DNA of 5,009 bases from Actinomycetota bacterium. GTDB lineage: Bacteria; Actinomycetota; Acidimicrobiia; IMCC26256; BP-133. The notes beneath the pieces were generated by a model, which was not told the DNA's origin, did not search any database, and saw only the letters and a program-made list of their open reading frames with translations. Below are positions 1 to 4,924 of the stretch, one piece after another. The position numbers and the translations under genes are program-made. How positions within the stretch are numbered: the stretch's first letter is position 1; every line of letters starts with the position of its first letter. The stretch spans positions 1-5,009 of the forward strand of contig JAUZEX010000450.1 of NCBI GenBank assembly GCA_030838815.1, given 5' to 3'.

Positions 1-28
1 CTTCCACGCTCTCCTCGATGGTGGCCAT
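1..28 (-). CDS. Partial CDS, N-terminus only; probable SRPBCC (polyketide cyclase/dehydrase-like) protein
   Basis: The minus strand reads ATG at 28-26 and continues off the left edge, giving MATIEESVE. Upstream of the ATG is a strong purine-rich ribosome-binding site, AGGAAGG (45-39 on the minus strand, 10 nt from the ATG), which is the main evidence that this is a real gene start. From memory, actinobacterial SRPBCC family proteins often begin with a stretch like M-x-T-I-E-E-S-V before the first strand of their helix-grip fold. With only nine residues, the family call is a guess and nothing can be said about ligand or function. The gene is divergent from the thiolase, sharing a 183-nt upstream region. 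Confidence 0.5.
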
Positions 29-211
29 AGGGCTTCACCCTTCCTTCTCGGTCGGCTTGTTCGCTTGACACGACGCGTACCCGAGCGCAGGCGCGGGCCA
101 ATCCGGTTCGGGTTTCCAGCCCCGGGAAGGTCTGCGGGGCACTTTCGTGTTGGGACAGTGTGGATATCTACGATGAAGAAGTTGACCGCTCGGTCTAGAT
201 AGGAGAGCCAC
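29..211. other. Divergent intergenic region, no gene seen
   Basis: This 183-nt gap lies between two divergent starts and must hold promoters for both genes. It contains the minus-strand ribosome-binding site at 45-39 and the thiolase ribosome-binding site AGGAGA at 201-206. A perfect TTGACA occurs on the plus strand at 65-70, but no -10-like hexamer lies 16-18 nt downstream. The sequence becomes more A/T-rich around 160-182, with TATCTA at 165-170 and TACGAT at 169-174, a plausible place for the thiolase promoter. I could not assign a convincing -35/-10 pair on either strand. No RNA gene or strong hairpin was seen. Confidence 0.4.
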
Positions 212-1372
212 ATGCCGACCGCCGTCATCGTCGACGCCGTCCGGACGGCCGTGGGCCGCCGGAACGGCCAGTTGAAGGACTGGCATCCGGTTGACCTCGC
301 GGCCGAGACCCTCAGGGCCCTCGTCACCCGCAGCGACCTCGACCCCGCCCTCGTCGAAGACGTGATCATGGGTTGCGTCATGCAGGTCGGCGAGCAGGCC
401 CTCAACGTCGGCCGCAACGCCGCCCTTGCCGCCGGGTTCCCCGAGTCGGTGGTGGGCACGACCATCGACCGGCAGTGCGGGTCCTCCCAGCAGGCGGCGC
501 ACTTCGCCGCCCAGGGCGTGATGGCCGGTGTCCACGACATCGTGATCGCGGCTGGCGTCGAGGTCATGACGCGGGTTCCGATGGGCGCCACCGTCATGAG
601 CGGGCCCGGCCTGCCGTTCGGCAGCAAGATCAACGAGCGCTACGCCCCCGTCGGCGGCCTGGTGCCGCAGGGAATATCGGCCGAGCTGATCGCCGACAAG
701 TGGAACCTCTCCCGCGAGGAACTCGACGCCTACTCCGTCCAGTCGCACCTCCGGGCCGCCCGGGCCATCGAGGAGGGCCGGTTCGAGAAGCAGATCATCG
801 CCGTGTCGGGCGCCGACGGCGGGGTGTTCGACCGTGACGAGGGAGTGCGGCCGGACTCGAACGTCGAGAAGCTGGCCACGCTGAAGCCGGCCTTCAAGCC
901 GGACGGGAAGGTCACGGCCGGGAACTCGTCGCAGATCAGCGACGGCGCCGCGGCACTGCTGATCATGAGCGAGGAGAAGGCCAACGAGCTCGGCCTGCGG
1001 CCGAGGGCCCGGTTCCACAGCTTCGCCCTGGCCGGCGTCGACCCGGTGATGATGCTGACCGGCCCGATCCCGGCCACCGACAAGGTTCTGGAGCGGGCCA
1101 AGATGCAGCTCTCCGACATCGACCTCGTCGAGATCAACGAGGCGTTCGCGTCGGTGGTGCTGGCCTGGGAGAAGGAGCACCACCCCGACATGACCAAGGT
1201 CAACGTCAACGGCGGTGCCATCGCCCTCGGCCACCCGCTCGGCTGCTCGGGGGCCAAGCTGATGACGACGCTGCTCAATGAGCTGGAGCGGACTGGTGGC
1301 CGCTACGGCCTCCAGACGATGTGCGAGGGCGGCGGGATGGCCAACGCCACCATCATCGAGCGCCTGGGCTAG
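212..1372 (+). CDS. Thiolase family acetyl-CoA C-acyltransferase (FadA6-like)
   Basis: This 386-residue protein has normal thiolase length and all the active-site motifs. The nucleophilic cysteine is Cys89 in DRQCGSSQQA, which forms the acyl-enzyme. NEAF sits at 309-312, the GHP histidine is His341, and the second catalytic cysteine is Cys371 in MCEGGG. The family cleaves 3-ketoacyl-CoA with CoA, or condenses two acyl-CoAs, in the cytosol. The segment GGRYGLQTMCEGGGMANATI near the C-terminus, with Glu372 after the cysteine, resembles what I recall of mycobacterial FadA6, a thiolase of steroid C/D-ring breakdown. A general degradative role is safer, because no other steroid or beta-oxidation gene is in view. 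The ATG is set by AGGAGA at 201-206, 5 nt upstream, and the protein opens directly with the expected first strand (PTAVIVDAVRTAVGRRNG). A hairpin follows the stop. Family assignment is firm; substrate is unknown. Confidence 0.96.
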   Translation: MPTAVIVDAVRTAVGRRNGQLKDWHPVDLAAETLRALVTRSDLDPALVEDVIMGCVMQVGEQALNVGRNAALAAGFPESVVGTTIDRQCGSSQQAAHFAAQGVMAGVHDIVIAAGVEVMTRVPMGATVMSGPGLPFGSKINERYAPVGGLVPQGISAELIADKWNLSREELDAYSVQSHLRAARAIEEGRFEKQIIAVSGADGGVFDRDEGVRPDSNVEKLATLKPAFKPDGKVTAGNSSQISDGAAALLIMSEEKANELGLRPRARFHSFALAGVDPVMMLTGPIPATDKVLERAKMQLSDIDLVEINEAFASVVLAWEKEHHPDMTKVNVNGGAIALGHPLGCSGAKLMTTLLNELERTGGRYGLQTMCEGGGMANATIIERLG

Positions 1373-1384
1373 AAGGACTGGGGA

Positions 1385-1423
1385 ATCGAGCCCGGGTTCC
1401 GATCACAGGGGCCCGGGCTCGAT
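1385..1423. terminator. Inverted repeat between convergent genes, probable bidirectional terminator
   Basis: ATCGAGCCCGGG (1385-1396) is perfectly complementary to CCCGGGCTCGAT (1412-1423). The stem can extend inward through two G-U and two C-G pairs to a 7-nt loop at 1401-1407. It starts 12 nt after the thiolase stop and ends 5 nt before the stop of the convergent minus-strand gene, so it can serve both transcripts. There is no T-run on either side. Actinobacterial hairpins at gene ends commonly lack one, but termination is therefore inferred from symmetry and position. Confidence 0.65.
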
Positions 1424-1428
1424 CCGCG

Positions 1429-2334
1429 TCAGCGGCCGCTCTTGCCCTTGCCGCTGTCGCTCGCGCTGGAGCCGCTGCCGCTCGTGCCGGAGCCGCTGCC
1501 GCCGTGGTCGTCGGCCGTGGTGACGGTCGTGGACGACGACGATGTCGTGACCGTCGTACCGGTATCGCGGCCGTGGTCGTCCGTACCGGAGTGGCCCGGA
1601 ACGTCGGTGCCGGAGCCGCTGGTGGAGGTACCGGGGTTGGTGTTCCCCTGGCCGCTGTTGTTGCCCGGTCCGCTGTTGGGCGAGGCGCCGTTGGCGCCCG
1701 GGGCGGTGTTCCCCTGGCCGCTGTTGTTGCCCGGTCCGCGGTTGTCGGTGCCGTTGCCGCCGGTCGAACCGGTGGTGGCACCGTTGTCGTCGTGGGCGGC
1801 CGGGGCGTCGACACCCTGGCCGGCGCCTTGGCCGTCGCCCACCTCGTGCACGTCATGGCCGGCGGGGTCGTCGGCTCCGTGGACCGTGGAACTGCCCGTC
1901 GTTGCCGTCGTGCCGTCGTGGTTCGTGGCGTTGGCGCCGTGGTCGTCGGGAAGGTTCAGGCCGATGTGGCTGACGGCGCCCGCCACGGCGCCCTGGACGG
2001 GTCCGGGCAGCGTGCCGGTGGCGGCGGCGGCGCCGGTGGCCGTCAGGGCCACGGCCGCCATTGCCGCCAGGGCGGCCTTCCCGGCGAAGAGCTTGCCGAT
2101 CAGTGATCTCCTGGGGAGTGGTCCCGAGGCGGGGGTGGCGCCCCGGATCACCTCGACCATGGCGGAGACCGTGGTCGCGGCGGCGTCCTCGTTGACCGCC
2201 GGCAGTTGGGCGGCGGTGGCGAGGAGGCCGGCCGTCGCCGCGTATCCCGGAGGGGCGTCGTCCGGGTGGACGATCCCCTGCAGCATCCGCGAGCTGCTGT
2301 CCTCGTCGAGGGGCTGGTGTCGGTTCGGGCGCAT
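1429..2334 (-). CDS. Single-pass membrane protein with low-complexity tail; putative partner/anti-sigma of the upstream ECF sigma factor
   Basis: The 301-residue product is encoded 32 nt downstream of the ECF sigma gene on the same strand, so the two are probably cotranscribed. Residues 1-78 are polar and include PDDAPPGYAATAGLL (24-38), a stretch I associate with proteins encoded next to actinobacterial sigma factors. A basic flank (RR at 75-76, K81, K86) precedes one hydrophobic segment at about 87-107. Residues 110-130 contain PGPVQGAVAGAVSHIGLNLP. The remaining 170 residues are a disordered Gly/Ser/Thr/Asn/Asp/His-rich tail with a duplicated GPGNNSGQGNT (200-210 and 222-232) and a basic end (GKGKSGR). 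By the positive-inside rule the tail would be outside the cell. There is no cysteine, so it is not a zinc-binding anti-sigma of the HxxxCxxC type. An anti-sigma or sensor role is inferred only from position and topology. The start is uncertain: the ATG at 2334 has GAGG only 1 nt away, and an in-frame ATG lies at 2286. Confidence 0.8.
   Translation of the reverse strand: MRPNRHQPLDEDSSSRMLQGIVHPDDAPPGYAATAGLLATAAQLPAVNEDAAATTVSAMVEVIRGATPASGPLPRRSLIGKLFAGKAALAAMAAVALTATGAAAATGTLPGPVQGAVAGAVSHIGLNLPDDHGANATNHDGTTATTGSSTVHGADDPAGHDVHEVGDGQGAGQGVDAPAAHDDNGATTGSTGGNGTDNRGPGNNSGQGNTAPGANGASPNSGPGNNSGQGNTNPGTSTSGSGTDVPGHSGTDDHGRDTGTTVTTSSSSTTVTTADDHGGSGSGTSGSGSSASDSGKGKSGR
1639..1739. repeat. 35-bp perfect direct repeat, 66-bp period, within the low-complexity tail
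   Basis: Positions 1639-1673 and 1705-1739 are identical over 35 bases and both begin GGTGTTCCCCTGGCCGCTG. The offset of 66 bases is 22 codons, so the copies stay in frame and encode the repeated GPGNNSGQGNT of the minus-strand protein. Complete identity at the nucleotide level, including synonymous positions, points to recent duplication or gene conversion and not only to selection for composition. A shorter coding repeat, GGAGCCGCTGCCG, occurs at 1468-1480 and 1489-1501. Confidence 0.85.
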
Positions 2335-2366
2335 CCCTCGGGCTATCGCTCGCTCATCCGTCGGCG

Positions 2367-2969
2367 TTACAGCCCCTCGGGAGCTTTCCCCAGGCGGTCG
2401 GCCAGCCGCCGCAGGGCCCGGTGCTGGAGCACCCGCACGGTGCCGGGCCGGTGGCCGGTGATGCGGGCGACCTCGTCCACCGGAAGGCCGGCCACCACCC
2501 GGAGGAGCACCACGTCGGCCTGGTCCCCGGGAAGGAGGGCGACGATGCGGCGGACGGCCTCGTCGCCGGCCACCGCCGCCACGACCTCCGCCGCCGGATC
2601 GTCCCGGCTCGGCAGGGCGTCTCCTGCGCCGGTGGTCTCACCCTCGGCCGCGGTCAGGCTCCGGGTGCGGGGCCGCCGGGCCACGGCCCGGTGGTGGTCG
2701 ATGAGGCGGCGGTGGGCGATTGTGAACACCCACGACCGGAAGGCGGTCTCGTCCCCGGAGAAGGCGGGGAGGGCCCGGGCCACGGCCAGCCAAGTCTCGG
2801 AGGCGAGGTCCTCGGCGTCAGCGCCGACGCGTCCCCGGAGATAGCCGACGACAGCTGGCTGGAGCGACCGGTAGAGGGTCGCGACGGCCCACTCCCCGCC
2901 GTCCTGGGCCGCGGTGAGGATCCCCTGAAACTGGTCCCCGAGGGAATGTCGTGTCGCGGGCGTTGCCAC
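2367..2969 (-). CDS. ECF-type (sigma-70 family) RNA polymerase sigma factor
   Basis: As annotated the protein has 200 residues and two domains. Region 2 spans about 32-96, with DAEDLASETWLAVARAL (51-67) and the promoter-melting helix FRSWVFTIAHRRLIDHHR (77-94). After a variable Gly/Ala/Asp-rich linker, region 4 spans about 139-190 and ends in the helix-turn-helix VDEVARITGHRPGTVRVL (164-181) that reads the -35 element. There is no region 1.1 or 3, which fits an ECF factor, and no C-terminal extension. It would direct RNA polymerase to a small regulon, held in check by a partner, probably the next gene. I chose the GTG at 2969 because GGAG lies 5 nt upstream (2978-2975) and the protein then begins close to the family's usual N-terminus (LGDQFQGILTAAQ). 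The open frame runs back to another GTG at 3026, which adds 19 mostly basic residues but has no ribosome-binding site and may overlap the promoter. Confidence 0.93.
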   Translation of the reverse strand: MATPATRHSLGDQFQGILTAAQDGGEWAVATLYRSLQPAVVGYLRGRVGADAEDLASETWLAVARALPAFSGDETAFRSWVFTIAHRRLIDHHRAVARRPRTRSLTAAEGETTGAGDALPSRDDPAAEVVAAVAGDEAVRRIVALLPGDQADVVLLRVVAGLPVDEVARITGHRPGTVRVLQHRALRRLADRLGKAPEGL

Positions 2970-2974
2970 CCCAT

Positions 2975-2978
2975 CTCC
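2975..2978 (-). promoter_or_regulatory. Ribosome-binding site GGAG that favours the internal sigma-factor start
   Basis: On the minus strand GGAG lies 5 nt before the GTG at 2969. The upstream alternative GTG at 3026 is preceded by CCGGACGCCTCAA, which has no purine-rich core. This is the main argument for the shorter sigma factor. Confidence 0.45.
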
Positions 2979-3048
2979 GAACCGTCGCCTGTCGCCCCTG
3001 GGTCTTCGGCCGAACGGGCTGGTCACTTGAGGCGTCCGGGAAGACCCC

Positions 3049-3054
3049 GGTTCC
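3049..3054 (-). promoter_or_regulatory. Possible ECF-type -35 element (GGAACC) upstream of the sigma gene
   Basis: The minus strand reads GGAACC at 3054-3049. GGAAC is the -35 core used by many ECF sigma factors, which often transcribe their own genes. A -10 some 16-17 nt downstream would fall near 3032-3026, consistent with a transcript that starts near 3020 and uses the GTG at 2969. No clear -10 sequence is visible. The box is also part of a dyad, GGAA (3039-3042), 8 nt, TTCC (3051-3054), lying between two divergent genes. Autoregulation is a guess. Confidence 0.25.
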
Positions 3055-3060
3055 TAGACT
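3055..3060 (+). promoter_or_regulatory. Possible -10 element TAGACT for the zinc-ribbon gene, near-leaderless
   Basis: TAGACT matches the actinobacterial TAnnnT -10 pattern and ends 9 nt before the ATG at 3070. A start 7-8 nt downstream would leave a leader of about 2-3 nt, which suits the absence of any ribosome-binding site before this ATG. No good -35 is seen at 17-18 nt. Confidence 0.35.
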
Positions 3061-3069
3061 GGCGCCACG

Positions 3070-3336
3070 ATGGCGTTCACCCTGTTCAAGGTCGCGGTGG
3101 CGGTCGCGGCCTTCTTCTGCATCTACCTGTCCGGCACCTTCATCGTGCGGTCCTTCACCCACGGGCCGCCGGCGGAGCCCGAGGTCGGCCGGCTCCGGAA
3201 GGTCGACTACCGCTACCGCTGCGCCGTCTGCGGCACGGAAGTCACGATGACCGCCGCGCCGGAGGACGACATCCCGCATGCGCCCCGGCACTGCCGGGAG
3301 GACATGAACCTGGTCGTGGAGGGCGGCGAATATTGA
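3070..3336 (+). CDS. Small membrane-anchored zinc-ribbon-like protein, function unknown
   Basis: The 88-residue protein has one N-terminal hydrophobic segment at about 8-26 (VAVAVAAFFCIYLSGTFIV), then a short linker and a compact C-terminal domain. That domain carries C51-A-V-C54-G, followed 20 residues later by HCRED with His74 and Cys75. His70 is another possible ligand. This looks like a small zinc ribbon using CxxC plus His/Cys ligands. Metal binding is inferred from ligand spacing only. Topology is ambiguous: one lysine (K7) precedes the helix and Arg27 and His31 follow it, so the ribbon could face the cytoplasm. I do not recognise a named family. It is divergent from the ECF sigma gene, whose product might control it, and converges on crgA with 16 nt between the stops. 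No ribosome-binding site precedes the ATG, but a TAGACT element does. Confidence 0.82.
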   Translation: MAFTLFKVAVAVAAFFCIYLSGTFIVRSFTHGPPAEPEVGRLRKVDYRYRCAVCGTEVTMTAAPEDDIPHAPRHCREDMNLVVEGGEY

Positions 3337-3352
3337 GCGCGGTGGCGCCCGG

Positions 3353-3583
3353 TCAGCGATATTGGGTGGCGAGCAGGAAGCCGGCCGTGATGAAGCCCAG
3401 GCCCAGGAAGAGGTACCCGTTGCCGGCCCCTCCCGGGAGCAGACCCAGGTAGTTGAGGATGATGATCAGGACGCCGAGGCCGAAGCCGGTGAACATCAGG
3501 GCGGGGACCCACGGAGGGCTCGGCGGGGCCTTCTTCGGCGGCGGCGGTGTGTACCGTGACCGCTTGCTCTTCGACCGAGGCAT
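3353..3583 (-). CDS. crgA: Cell division protein CrgA
   Basis: This 76-residue protein has the CrgA layout: a short basic cytoplasmic head (MPRSKSKRSRY), a proline/lysine-rich linker to about residue 24, and two membrane helices at about 25-47 and 57-73 joined by a glycine-rich turn. The second helix contains the conserved-looking GLGFITAGFLLAT. CrgA is a small actinobacterial divisome protein reported to interact with FtsZ and septal peptidoglycan-synthesis proteins, and in Streptomyces it restrains Z-ring formation. The frame stays open further upstream, to 3661, but the ATG at 3583 gives the typical N-terminus and avoids overlapping the divergent DUF881 gene. There is no ribosome-binding site; TATTCT ends 6 nt before the ATG, so the mRNA is probably leaderless. 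Position next to the DUF881 gene and trpG supports the identification. Confidence 0.93.
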   Translation of the reverse strand: MPRSKSKRSRYTPPPPKKAPPSPPWVPALMFTGFGLGVLIIILNYLGLLPGGAGNGYLFLGLGFITAGFLLATQYR

Positions 3584-3589
3584 GGGTCG

Positions 3590-3595
3590 AGAATA
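3590..3595 (-). promoter_or_regulatory. Possible -10 element TATTCT for leaderless crgA
   Basis: On the minus strand TATTCT lies at 3595-3590, followed by CGACCC and then the ATG at 3583. Initiation at the usual distance would fall on or next to the A of ATG, giving a leaderless mRNA. The element fills half of the 12-nt gap between the crgA and DUF881 start codons, so polymerase bound here would cover the DUF881 start. No -35 consensus is apparent. Confidence 0.45.
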
Positions 3596-4291
3596 GTGCG
3601 GGATCGCCTCTGGCCCCCGGCAGTGGCCGCCGCGGTCGGCTTCCTGGTCATGACGGCCCACCTCAACCCTCTGCCCGGGCTGGTCACCGTCCGGGCCCCG
3701 GAGAGGGAGCGGCTGGCGTCGCTCATCCGGGTCGAGGAGGGACGCTCCTCGGAGCTGCGCCTCACCGCCGACGGCCTCCGCCGCCAGGTGGCCGGCTTCC
3801 AGAAGGCCCGGGACAGGGGACCGGCGGATTCGTCCGGCGGTCTGGCGTCGATCCGGGAGAAGATGGGTCTCGTTGCCGCCGAGGGCCCCGGCCTGATCGT
3901 GACGCTCGACGATTCATCGGACCGGGTGTCGCCGTCGGGCAACCTCAATGACCTCGTGATCCACTCCCAGGATGTGCAGGGGATCGCCAACGGCCTGTGG
4001 GCGGCGGGGGCCGAGGCGTTGGCGGTGAACGGCCAGCGGGTCGTGCCGACCAGCGCCATCCTCTGCGTCGGCAACACGCTGCTCATCAATGGGACGGTGC
4101 ACTCGCCGCCGTTCCGCTTCACCGCCCTCGGGGCCGCCCTGCACGGCCCGTTCATGAACGATCCGCTGGTGGAGCGCTTCGCCGAGGACGCCGACCGGTT
4201 CAAACTCGGCTTCAAGGTGGAGGAAAAGGAGCGCGTGACCGTGCCGGCCTACACCGGCACGTCCAAGGTCCGTTTCGCCCGGGCGGGCTGA
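3596..4291 (+). CDS. DUF881 family membrane-anchored protein
   Basis: The 231-residue protein starts with a hydrophobic segment at about 7-22, either an uncleaved signal anchor or a signal peptide. A charged, heptad-like stretch at about 35-70 (RERLASLIRVEEGRSSELRL and on) looks like a coiled coil. The DUF881 domain follows at about 86-180. Its recognisable motifs are GPGLIVTLDDS (97-107), DLVIHSQDVQGIANGLWAAG (119-138), GAEALAVNGQRV (138-149), ILCVGNTLLINGT (155-167) and PPFRFTALG (171-179). The domain should lie outside the membrane. Its biochemical role is not established; it recurs beside crgA and cell-wall kinase genes in actinobacteria, suggesting an envelope or division role. The GTG at 3596 has no ribosome-binding site, but starting there puts the hydrophobic segment at the N-terminus as expected. 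A TACCGT at 3552-3557, inside crgA, could be a -10. The class E sortase that often follows this gene is absent. Confidence 0.93.
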   Translation: MRDRLWPPAVAAAVGFLVMTAHLNPLPGLVTVRAPERERLASLIRVEEGRSSELRLTADGLRRQVAGFQKARDRGPADSSGGLASIREKMGLVAAEGPGLIVTLDDSSDRVSPSGNLNDLVIHSQDVQGIANGLWAAGAEALAVNGQRVVPTSAILCVGNTLLINGTVHSPPFRFTALGAALHGPFMNDPLVERFAEDADRFKLGFKVEEKERVTVPAYTGTSKVRFARAG

Positions 4292-4294
4292 GGG

Positions 4295-4310
4295 GCCGGG
4301 CGGGCCCGGC
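4295..4310. other. Short GC hairpin between the DUF881 gene and trpG
   Basis: GCCGGG (4295-4300) pairs with CCCGGC (4305-4310) around a 4-nt loop, 3 nt after the DUF881 stop. The stem is short and the area is almost pure G/C, so chance symmetry is likely. If functional it could be a weak terminator or an RNA end-stabiliser separating the two genes. Confidence 0.25.
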
Positions 4311-4325
4311 GGGCGCGTCGGGCGG

Positions 4326-4331
4326 TACGGT
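4326..4331 (+). promoter_or_regulatory. Possible -10 element TACGGT upstream of trpG
   Basis: TACGGT fits TAnnnT and ends 8 nt before the ATG at 4340. No Shine-Dalgarno sequence precedes that ATG or the in-frame GTG at 4334, so a leaderless or nearly leaderless start is reasonable. In such GC-rich DNA a TA-containing hexamer at this spot is less likely by chance, but the evidence is modest. It implies trpG need not depend on readthrough from the DUF881 gene. Confidence 0.35.
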
Positions 4332-4339
4332 CTGTGGCG

Positions 4340-4924
4340 ATGGGCCTCGTCCTCGTGATCGACAACTACGACTCGTTCGTCTACAACCTCGTCCAGTACC
4401 TGGGGGAGCTGGGGGCGGACCCCCTCGTCTACCGCCACGACGAGGCGATGCTCGACGCGCTGGTCGACCTCGACCCCGCTGCGGTCCTGGTGTCGCCCGG
4501 TCCGGGCCGCCCCGAGGACGCCGGCGTGTCCAACGCCGCCATCGACGAGTTCGGCCGGCGGGGCGTGCCGGTGCTCGGTGTGTGCCTGGGCCACCAGTGC
4601 ATCGGCCAGCTCTACGGCGGCCGGGTGGTCCGGGCCGCCCAGGTCATGCATGGCAAGACGTCGATGATCAGCCATTCCGGGGACGGCCTCTTCGCCGGCC
4701 TGCCGAATCCCTTCGAAGCCACCCGGTACCACTCCCTGGTGGTGGAGCGGGCCTCCGTCCCCGACTGCCTCGAGGTCACGGCCGAGACGGAGGACGGGAT
4801 CGTCATGGGCCTGCGCCACAAGGAGCTCCCGGTGGTCGGGGTCCAGTTCCACCCCGAGTCGATCCTGACCGAGGGCGGCCACAAGCTCCTCGAGAACTTC
4901 CTGGCCCTCCCCGCCCCCGCCTGA
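4340..4924 (+). CDS. trpG: Glutamine amidotransferase subunit of anthranilate / aminodeoxychorismate synthase (TrpG/PabA)
   Basis: The 194-residue protein is a complete class I glutamine amidotransferase. It opens with the signature VLVIDNYDSFVYNLVQYLGE, has SPGPGRPEDAG at 52-62, and carries the full triad: Cys82 in GVCLGHQ, then His171 and Glu173 in FHPESI. MHGKTS at 103-108 is the conserved substrate-side loop. It hydrolyses glutamine and passes ammonia to a chorismate-binding subunit, TrpE for anthranilate (tryptophan) or PabB for aminodeoxychorismate (folate). Many bacteria use one such subunit for both, and sequence alone does not decide; no trpE or pabB is in view. Location after crgA and DUF881 matches the gene annotated trpG in mycobacteria. 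I chose the ATG at 4340 because it gives the usual short N-terminus; a GTG at 4334 would add two residues. No ribosome-binding site is seen. Confidence 0.95.
   Translation: MGLVLVIDNYDSFVYNLVQYLGELGADPLVYRHDEAMLDALVDLDPAAVLVSPGPGRPEDAGVSNAAIDEFGRRGVPVLGVCLGHQCIGQLYGGRVVRAAQVMHGKTSMISHSGDGLFAGLPNPFEATRYHSLVVERASVPDCLEVTAETEDGIVMGLRHKELPVVGVQFHPESILTEGGHKLLENFLALPAPA

Noticed and set aside
65..70. Perfect TTGACA as a -35 box for the thiolase
   Set aside because: No acceptable -10 hexamer lies 16-18 nt downstream, and it is about 140 nt from the start codon. A chance match is likely.
35..1234. Long open frame of 399 codons on the minus strand opposite the thiolase
   Set aside because: It lies antisense to a thiolase with every active-site motif intact. 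Its translation is rich in His, Arg, Asp and Gly with no domain, which is what an opposite-strand frame gives in GC-rich DNA.
1639..1739. CRISPR-like repeat-spacer pattern
   Set aside because: There are only two copies, they keep the reading frame, and the spacing sequence codes for the same low-complexity tail. It is a coding repeat.
1442..2461. Open plus-strand frame of 339 codons opposite the sigma partner gene
   Set aside because: The translation is a Pro/Leu/Val/Ser/Ala-rich string without a domain. The opposite strand has a coherent polar head, membrane helix and tail and sits in an operon with the sigma gene. The low-complexity sequence keeps several frames open.
3337..3352. Terminator between the zinc-ribbon gene and crgA
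   Set aside because: The 16-nt gap holds only a 4-bp GCGC stem, too weak to support a terminator call.
2421..3452. Plus-strand frame of 343 codons across the sigma gene, the zinc-ribbon gene and the end of crgA
   Set aside because: It crosses three well-supported genes on both strands and shows no recognisable domain.
3353..3661. Longer crgA reading frame of 102 codons
   Set aside because: The extra 26 residues (MGRHDQEADRGGHC and on) do not look like a CrgA N-terminus and would overlap the DUF881 start on the other strand. The ATG at 3583 gives the typical MPRSKSKR head.
3914..4882. Minus-strand frame of 322 codons opposite the DUF881 gene and trpG
   Set aside because: It is antisense to two genes with clear family motifs; the translation is His/Asp/Arg/Gly-rich without domain character.
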